DNA from: Geodermatophilaceae bacterium NBWT11
Lineage (GTDB): Bacteria > Actinomycetota > Actinomycetes > Mycobacteriales > Geodermatophilaceae
Direction of reading: 5' to 3'
DNA length: 64,000 bases
NCBI GenBank assembly: GCA_014218215.1
Contig: CP043652.1
Span: forward strand, 1,364,001-1,428,000
Shown here: piece after piece, positions 47,601 to 50,378 of the stretch
Numbering within the stretch: the first letter of the stretch is position 1
Layout: each line of letters begins with the position of its first letter
Notes under the pieces: model-generated
The model's input: the letters and a program-made list of their open reading frames with translations, nothing else
Told to the model about the DNA's origin: nothing
The model's database searches: none
Program-made: the position numbers and the translations under genes

Positions 47601-50378
47601 CGGGGGGACGTCCCCATCGCTCAGGAGCTGCTGCGCACCTGCTCCAGGTCGGTCACCTCCGACTCCGGGACGACCACCTCCCAGGCCATCGCGTCCGTCC
47701 TGGTCAACCCCAGGTCCCGGGCCCGCGTCTCGTCCCCGTCCCAGGCCAGCGGGAGTTGTCCCGGCGGGTCGCTGCGCGACACCACCCAGAACGTCTCCCC
47801 CTGCCACCGGCACCGGGACGTCAGCTCGAACGCCCGGACCTCGCTGGCCGGCACCCGCCGGCGCCAGCCCCTCACCCGGCCCGGGGTGAACTCCGGGTCC
47901 TCCTGGGTCTCGGCGAACACCACGTACGTCCCCGGCTCGCTGGTCACCGACCCCCGGTACGTCCGTCCCCGCCACTCCACGTAGGACCCGTCCGGCATCG
48001 TCGCGTGTTGCTCCACCGGCCTCACCCCTCTCCTGCGCGGTCACCTGCCGCTCGACGGTCGTGCCAGGCGGGAGGTGGTCGGCCACCGCGTCAGGTGAGG
48101 ACGGCGGCCGCTGCACCGGGTCCATCCCCGTCGTCGGTGCGTCCTCGACCGGGAGGGCGTGCGGGATCAGTCCGTCAGCTCGGTCCGCTCCTGCCGGAGG
48201 TCGGTCACCTCCGTCGGTGCTGCCGTCCCCACGTAGACCCCCGGCGCGGCCTTCGTCAGCCCCAGGGTCCGTGCCTCCGTCTCGTCCCGGCCCAGGTACC
48301 CCAGCCGGAGGGCCCCCGACGGGGTCCGTCCCTCCACCCGGAACGGTGCTCCCCTCCACCGGCAGTACGTCGCCAGGCGGTACGGCTGCGCCTGGGTCCT
48401 GGGCAGCACCCGGGCCCACCGGCCGGTCAGCGTCGTCGTGAACTCCGGGTCCACCTGGACGTCGGCGAACACCTTCACCGAGCCCGGGGGGCGGCCCGTC
48501 GTCGCGGCCTCCCAGGTCCGACCCTGCCAGTCCACGTAGAGGCCGTCTGGACGGATCGGTTCCTCCGGGTGCGGGGTCTCGGGCATCGGTGTCCTCCGTC
48601 GTCGTCGCTGCGGTGCTGGTCTGCTGGGCCTGCGCGCCCTCCACGGTGGGGAACCAGACGCCGTCCTCGAAGACGGCCAGCAGGGTCTCCCGGCCCTGGG
48701 GGTCCACCCCGTAGATCTCGGCGCCGTCGGGGAGGGGGGAGAAGTCGTCGGCCAGGAACTCGGGCACCCGGACGTCGGGGCTGGAGGTGAGGCCGTTGCC
48801 GGTGAACGGCGGGTCCCAGTTGTCCTGGCCCCCGAGCTCCGTGGAGTAGGGCGTGTGCAGCGCCGACGCCGACTCCACCGGGAAGCGCAGCACGGGGGTG
48901 AAGGAGTCCTGCGGCGTGTAGGGCGGGCGTCCGTTGCGCTCCACGTAGCCGGGATCGTCGTACAGCAGCGCCAGTCCGTCGATGACCTGCGCCGGTGTCG
49001 TCAGGTCCTGCACGTCGGACGCGCGGGTGGTGAAGCCCTTCGTGCCGGCGGGGTCGAACAGGACGACGTCCCCGACGACGACCGGGGTGTTGGACAGGTA
49101 GTTGCGCAGGTGCTCGCCGGTGAGCGCGCGCTGCGCGAGGTCGCCGTCGGCCAGCACGACGGCGTCCCGGACGGTGCGCAGCACGGTCCGCTGGTCGGCG
49201 TCGAGGTCGGCCAGCGGGGTGGTGCGCAGGGCGTCGTAGGCCTCGGGGGTGACCCCGGGCGGGAGGTGTGCGGCCAGGTCGGCGTCGAAGGACGGCGGCA
49301 GGTCGAGCTGCGCCCGGGACCAGGAGGGCGTCACCTGCACCCCGTTGGCCAGCAGCACCTGACCGTCGTCGTCGAGGTTGCGAGGCGGGAGCGGTCCGGA
49401 CGGGCCGTCGGAGGGCGACTGGTCGGTCGGGGTGCCGTCGCTGGGCGGCCCGTCGCCGGGCGGCGGGGTCAGCTCTGGATCAGGCCCCGCTGCGGCCAGG
49501 CGCCCTCCCGACTGGCGGCCACCGCCGCCCGACCGATCACCTTCCCCGTCAGTGCCTGGCTGATCCCCTCCGGGAGCACCGTCTGCGACGGGTCCGCCTT
49601 GAGGATCGTCACCCGGTGCCCGGTCGGGTCCTCCGCCCCGCCGAAGAGGTACTCCACCTCCGTCTCGGTCTCGGCTGTCTTCGTGAACTCCAGGTAGATC
49701 GCCACGGGACCCTCCGTCGGGGATGCGCTGTCTCGTCTCGGGACGCGGAGCCGGGATGTCGGACTCCCAGTCCGCCACCTCGTTGGCTGCCGCGTGCGCC
49801 TCGCGGTAGGGCGCACCCGGGTTCTGCTCGTAGTGCTGGAGCTCGGCCAGCTCGTGCTCGAGGAGCGTGCGGTCCTGCGGCAGGTGCGCCCCGGGCTGCT
49901 GCATCCGGAACCACGCCTCGGCGATGTCGGCGTCGGCGTCGTACCGCCGCATCGACGTGCCGTCGCCCTCAGGACCGTCCAGCGGGTGCTGGTCGAGGAA
50001 CAGGTGCTGGTGGACCGCGGCGAGCTCCGCGGCGCTGAACCCGGTCGACCCGTCGGCGCGTGGCGCGTCGGCGAGGGCCGCCGCCATCCGGTCGACCGCG
50101 CCCGGGTCGGCGCGGATCTGGTCGTAGGCGAGCCCGGCCCACACCTCCTGCCCGGCGTAGTCGGTGGCGCGCGGCCGGACGGCGCCACCGCTCTGGGCCT
50201 GGGCGTCCGCCCCGGGCTGGTCGGTCGACGCGTCGGTGGTGCCCGCAGCCGCGGCGTTCCTCGCGCGCAGGGCCTGCAGCAGCTGGTCGGAGGTGACGGG
50301 GCTGCCGTCGGGGTTGGTCGCCCCCGCCGCGGCGGCGTTCGCCGCGAGCGTGGACACGACGGAGTCGCGGGTGTCCAC
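41235..50378 (-). CDS. 9.1-kb uninterrupted frame carrying polymorphic-toxin modules
   Basis: This frame is open for 3,047 codons from a GTG at 50378, and coding-like sequence in the same frame extends upstream to about 50466. I do not think it is one normal protein. Stretches with coding-like composition (toxin modules 1-6 and a long terminal module) alternate with Gly/Arg/Pro-rich stretches that are out-of-frame readings of seven small genes. None of the toxin modules ends in a stop codon. The likeliest reading is a polymorphic-toxin locus: one expressed module plus a row of silent C-terminal modules, each with its immunity gene. The first module belongs to the CpnT-like gene upstream but lies one frame away from it. 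A genuine giant protein or read-through cannot be excluded. Module entries are given separately. Confidence 0.5.
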   Translation of the reverse strand: MDTRDSVVSTLAANAAAAGATNPDGSPVTSDQLLQALRARNAAAAGTTDASTDQPGADAQAQSGGAVRPRATDYAGQEVWAGLAYDQIRADPGAVDRMAAALADAPRADGSTGFSAAELAAVHQHLFLDQHPLDGPEGDGTSMRRYDADADIAEAWFRMQQPGAHLPQDRTLLEHELAELQHYEQNPGAPYREAHAAANEVADWESDIPAPRPETRQRIPDGGSRGDLPGVHEDSRDRDGGGVPLRRGGGPDRAPGDDPQGGPVADGAPGGDQPGTDGEGDRSGGGGRQSGGRLAAAGPDPELTPPPGDGPPSDGTPTDQSPSDGPSGPLPPRNLDDDGQVLLANGVQVTPSWSRAQLDLPPSFDADLAAHLPPGVTPEAYDALRTTPLADLDADQRTVLRTVRDAVVLADGDLAQRALTGEHLRNYLSNTPVVVGDVVLFDPAGTKGFTTRASDVQDLTTPAQVIDGLALLYDDPGYVERNGRPPYTPQDSFTPVLRFPVESASALHTPYSTELGGQDNWDPPFTGNGLTSSPDVRVPEFLADDFSPLPDGAEIYGVDPQGRETLLAVFEDGVWFPTVEGAQAQQTSTAATTTEDTDARDPAPGGTDPSRRPLRGLAGSDLGGRDDGPPPGLGEGVRRRPGGPGVHDDADRPVGPGAAQDPGAAVPPGDVLPVEGSTVPGGGTDPVGGPPAGVPGPGRDGGTDPGADEGRAGGLRGDGSTDGGDRPPAGADRADGLIPHALPVEDAPTTGMDPVQRPPSSPDAVADHLPPGTTVERQVTAQERGEAGGATRDDAGRVLRGVAGTDVPGVGDQRAGDVRGVRRDPGGPGVHPGPGEGLAPAGAGQRGPGVRADVPVPVAGGDVLGGVAQRPAGTTPAGLGRGRDAGPGPGVDQDGRDGLGGGRPGVGGDRPGAGAQQLLSDGDVPPSELSSSGSEEMMSSAQALDGGARVPISLDSVAEVAAVLGIDLGRAEVLIGTSPDDVAYYDGQQSFGSTNLGADGRPQIVLAPAAFADRETLVRTLAHEDVHVDQFLDGRVVDSATGDLEAEARGVEDGAWQTYEEGGHGRAVPGAEDVRADRVGPGGAGLAGGGGDPLHRVDPAGRGDGPAGARPVPGDPLADDGGRRAAGAPAAPGGRGSGDRGLDVGGPPAELTRDDSPLESGGAVRPRDVLDPDVQGEWAQRVYDALVGDPAAAATMAVNLVDAPRADGSTGFGAEDVRRALQHVVVDEHLLTDPDTGRPTRRARFDPDPDVAEAFTRVVRGTHTAVDVALVEHQVAESGHRAGNPEATHREAHEAANRVVDGQWLPGEPTRADETIEGLEGTDGGVPGVPQGERDPGDGRVPVGRRPGGPVETGGARSEGADAVADGGRGGTAHADAGPGRAEAAARDGDLAGPGGRGALDGDAVPGERVGGTETLDGGPSGTDPRRAAGDRPGQRSPDRSSTAPSEGEHRAGSDRTSGGRDVPDLAGEDLRGLGPAPRDGGAAVDRPGGRLRVPQAGPGVREGGPELGGRGLDPADLGDLAGPPAAGPGQDGGGRRAGLSGDGSGRGGVAGSSDGGPGGRQPDRPGLPGDRPPAGADPADGLSPRPGPGPAATGQVFRPGDVETGVPRSVVEPGRYLSPGDDVAAALARVVPTDPLADLAVWVPAVNPVLRALDPRSAQAQPWANNCGECSRAVADIAQGIDVRPALGDGALRPGESQEMWSWTGSQPTQTLTAAPDADHVQFTADAWTALETDLVGRPVGTVAVVGVDWHDADLGPDGGHWFNAVVIEDGVQWVDGQTGETSGWPPGYQRQVWQIEAAVREPGGTWTGAALERARDTGTDTPGDTAGGTGDGAAVAGGRPDGAGPEQLGRPAVPGRVVDGAGAPPAGRLGLPGAPGDGPAGPVQRPRHGGGGLPGDGGRPGLTAGRVVSPEQAERLADLRRRMVEGTGPTRLRARGPATELLTELGLVQGAADTATGQVVGGSPDVELRLAALPADVEADARTLNELLGTSAVPEAVAGRLATTVRVLVGGGLPAVLAQVPGVLVGALSGDWARLGTAVASAAVGVAASTALGLADRAHARLSARMAVHDDARRGPSPAVRGVLDAATARLAGEVEAFRTELASAGVDRSDRARPGRVLPPATTPAAPAPTGSGDVVATTPSGPPDVRPSVPRFGAWLARSLTGPATALVGVGVLALVALPLSPALAWGALASTAAAGLVAHAQRSFADRKAELEQTRKAVEQARGAATAQARAAAELQVEVEAREATERLLAAVRGPLTGPPVTGDPPADGTAGQAPSGPVLAPGGVRGPLDAASLGSADRARLADVATAAQAVLDAGRDDPDPALQTRLRAAAEAAGMLSDPTGTGSDPDALGWPHRRLLLDPTLQPVVAQLDTLPTAVPRLRSHLASAAWGAAVPGALTALPGVLLGVGVGPLALVALGVLPVGAAVATAVRQHAAASTVERATTARARAKTDLPAAARVLLDAEVADARAVARARRQDLAAAEDVAAGVDRVREARAERQVARRRLLDALVGPADPSVELPVVPDPTPVRPTVPAAPGPVTPDAAVTAPWVRSVATAVAAPVLGTVASVVAWHASFAADAGALWDPGTWTTLAGLPQVGAVAVVAALGAAVSAGVSTSLESWAENSRAATREQRAAALKVHEAARAVALREVELGRPRAARDGLLDAVRRAEAASTARAVQAEQQAEDAVPRRPAGLVVRLVEWMQTQTEAVARAVLDGARPGEPAGRAALSRLATGLSVAPRAEAPERISRLLHAARADGLGPGDVPGSPELDRVLELDAALPGGPATGAGTANAGIDWARMARIANATGWWPEEEDEVVVRVVRELLPAAPDRAPAAGPTRPSRGPAGAAPPPFPYGPPPTAPAPGAAPAHAPAHAPSPGGSDERVLVDDRRDGTGRTTATVVHVTSPTGQSLPVLARWIEPGPGRRPVLVLSEVPGAAFWWGVPAAVQQAVTGALDRLLPDGAADRLRGLVLLAERPGPGGRPDLAEYPVTVTPDGTVQPAGGPRVLPAGETAAATAALRLTPVAQLLGRLTPEPVEG
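44666..44941 (-). CDS. Putative immunity protein for papain-fold toxin module
   Basis: A 91-aa protein with a TTG start; GGGAG lies six bases upstream, which decides the start. It reads SEHETPGPTPPGTPQEALET, VLRWLEVDPTEQDPSSWDVR and AYLVRRGTVRPVLSNGHD. It is acidic and cytoplasmic. Its frame differs from the toxin frame, and it follows the papain-fold module, the classical immunity position. No similarity to the other small genes here was seen. Confidence 0.65.
   Translation of the reverse strand: MSEHETPGPTPPGTPQEALETVLRWLEVDPTEQDPSSWDVRPFRDAWWTAPAPRQRGDSAYLVRRGTVRPVLSNGHDTAAGVYQEMVADQG
44945..45625 (-). other. Toxin module 6: papain-fold (glutamine deamidase-like) domain
   Basis: In the toxin frame, AQPWANNCGECSRAVADIAQ supplies the nucleophile Cys with a helix, GPDGGHWFNAVVIEDGVQWV supplies the His, and DGQTGETSGWP supplies the Asp/Gln position. 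This order and spacing match the papain-fold toxin family (Tox-PL, glutamine deamidase type). A linker with RPGDVETGVPRSVVEPGRYL precedes it. No stop codon precedes the immunity gene. No ribosome binding site or start was found, so it looks like an unexpressed C-terminal module. Confidence 0.65.
45629..46027 (-). CDS. Putative immunity protein, DGxYxxW family member 3
   Basis: A 132-aa protein starting at the GTG at 46027 with AAGGAGAG upstream; an ATG at 46171 would add 48 residues that may be a toxin remnant. LEDGTYLTWRGKTYVGSVRP at the start and ASQVTDLRQERTQPTG at the end are shared with the genes at 47621 and 48167, with an aromatic WATWQGRRLPV motif in the middle. No signal or membrane segment. 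It lacks a recognisable toxin module immediately upstream. Confidence 0.65.
   Translation of the reverse strand: MLDPTAPLEDGTYLTWRGKTYVGSVRPRGTAVLLSTDQEDGFVSRRLGRGFEREVPSSEVEVWTLRTWATWQGRRLPVLARTAEDVVLACPGMGQAEAESLGAVMVDRGVVNLTVPASQVTDLRQERTQPTG
46178..46411 (-). CDS. Putative immunity protein, MAxYL family member 2
   Basis: A 77-aa protein starting at the ATG at 46411 with GGAGGG upstream. MAVYLVYRKASETPETVEYR, then WPTVGGEEPLMPTLVRAVLK and GTWPDRGVVEH parallel the gene at 49469 along their full lengths. Each follows a related toxin module, which supports a toxin-immunity pairing. It overlaps the toxin frame without a toxin stop codon. Confidence 0.68.
   Translation of the reverse strand: MAVYLVYRKASETPETVEYRWGDDPGALSRRVVLDPRAPTQWPTVGGEEPLMPTLVRAVLKRQRETGTWPDRGVVEH
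46430..46920 (-). other. Toxin module 5, paralogue of module 1
   Basis: In the toxin frame: ESGGAVRPRDVLDPDVQGEW starts the module at a junction motif shared with module 1. DAPRADGSTGFGAEDVRRAL is nearly identical to module 1, and VEHQVAESGHRAGNPEATHR with EAHEAANRVVDG keeps its E-H-x-x-A-E ... N-P-x-A ... E-A-H-x-A-A-N pattern. The conserved His and Glu positions look catalytic. The toxin family is not identified. Confidence 0.6.
46925..47188 (-). CDS. Putative immunity protein after metallopeptidase-like module
   Basis: An 87-aa protein starting at the ATG at 47188 with GGAGGG five bases upstream. MGVRYRVQRTYELTGSGPAA, EIPFTASTLQVEGTGQRVRV and LLGLLLHPEDAAAVTAGSTL. It is mostly beta-like with a short helix. 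It follows the HEDVH module in a different frame. Similar in size to the other small genes but not obviously related. Confidence 0.62.
   Translation of the reverse strand: MGVRYRVQRTYELTGSGPAALGWLEEGEIPFTASTLQVEGTGQRVRVRSREIHSRTTADGELLGLLLHPEDAAAVTAGSTLVDLPPS
47200..47620 (-). other. Toxin module 4: zinc-metallopeptidase-like domain
   Basis: In the toxin frame: VPISLDSVAEVAAVLGIDLG, VAYYDGQQSFGSTNLGADGR, then LVRTLAHEDVHVDQFLDGRV with an HEDVH (HExxH) zinc motif and a later LEAEARGVEDGAWQTYE that may supply the third ligand. The fold resembles exported metallopeptidase toxins. There is no own start and no stop before the immunity gene. Confidence 0.58.
47621..48025 (-). CDS. Putative immunity protein, DGxYxxW family member 2
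   Basis: A 134-aa protein starting at the GTG at 48025 with AGGAG upstream; an ATG nine codons later is possible. MPDGSYVEWRGRTYRGSVTS near the start and SEVTDLEQVRSSS at the end are shared with the genes at 45629 and 48167. The centre has SRCRWQGETFWVV. The toxin-frame stretch before it is only ~45 codons (module 3), so this may be an orphan immunity gene. Confidence 0.66.
   Translation of the reverse strand: MRPVEQHATMPDGSYVEWRGRTYRGSVTSEPGTYVVFAETQEDPEFTPGRVRGWRRRVPASEVRAFELTSRCRWQGETFWVVSRSDPPGQLPLAWDGDETRARDLGLTRTDAMAWEVVVPESEVTDLEQVRSSS
48026..48166 (-). other. Toxin module 3 remnant
   Basis: A short in-frame stretch (DGLIPHALPVEDAPTTGMDP, then DHLPPGTTVERQVTAQERG) lies between two immunity genes of the same family. 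It is too short for a toxin domain and looks like the residue of a deleted module, or only its C-terminal end. Confidence 0.4.
48167..48586 (-). CDS. Putative immunity protein, DGxYxxW family member 1
   Basis: A 139-aa protein starting at the ATG at 48586 with GGAGG six bases upstream. RPDGLYVDWQGRTWEAATTG, then ATYCRWRGAPFRVEGRTPSG and PTEVTDLRQERTELTD are shared, in that order, with the genes at 47621 and 45629. It follows toxin module 2. No membrane or export signal. The repeated W-[RQ]-G-x-T core suggests a small beta-rich SH3-like fold (inference). Confidence 0.68.
   Translation of the reverse strand: MPETPHPEEPIRPDGLYVDWQGRTWEAATTGRPPGSVKVFADVQVDPEFTTTLTGRWARVLPRTQAQPYRLATYCRWRGAPFRVEGRTPSGALRLGYLGRDETEARTLGLTKAAPGVYVGTAAPTEVTDLRQERTELTD
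48600..49440 (-). other. Toxin module 2, unassigned domain
   Basis: About 280 codons in the toxin frame with clear coding character. They contain DADLAAHLPPGVTPEAYDAL, EHLRNYLSNTPVVVGDVVLF, SFTPVLRFPVESASALHTPY, STELGGQDNWDPPFTGNGLT and DGAEIYGVDPQGRETLLAVF. The R, S-T-E and A-E-x-Y positions are reminiscent of ADP-ribosyltransferase motifs, but I cannot assign it. A Pro/Ser/Asp-rich linker precedes it. There is no start codon with a binding site and no stop before the next immunity gene. Confidence 0.5.
49469..49705 (-). CDS. Putative immunity protein, MAxYL family member 1
   Basis: A 78-aa protein starting at the GTG at 49705, with GGAGGG four bases upstream deciding the start. It begins AIYLEFTKTAETETEVEYLF and ends EGAWPQRGLIQS, paralleling the gene at 46178. 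It immediately follows toxin module 1, overlapping that frame. It happens to share the reading frame of the CpnT-like N-terminus, whose open frame therefore ends at the same stop. Confidence 0.68.
   Translation of the reverse strand: MAIYLEFTKTAETETEVEYLFGGAEDPTGHRVTILKADPSQTVLPEGISQALTGKVIGRAAVAASREGAWPQRGLIQS

Noticed and set aside
41235-50378. One normal 3,047-aa protein
   Set aside because: About a third of its length is the out-of-frame reading of seven small genes with good ribosome binding sites and shared motifs, with shadow-like Gly/Arg/Pro composition. I report it as an open frame holding modules instead.
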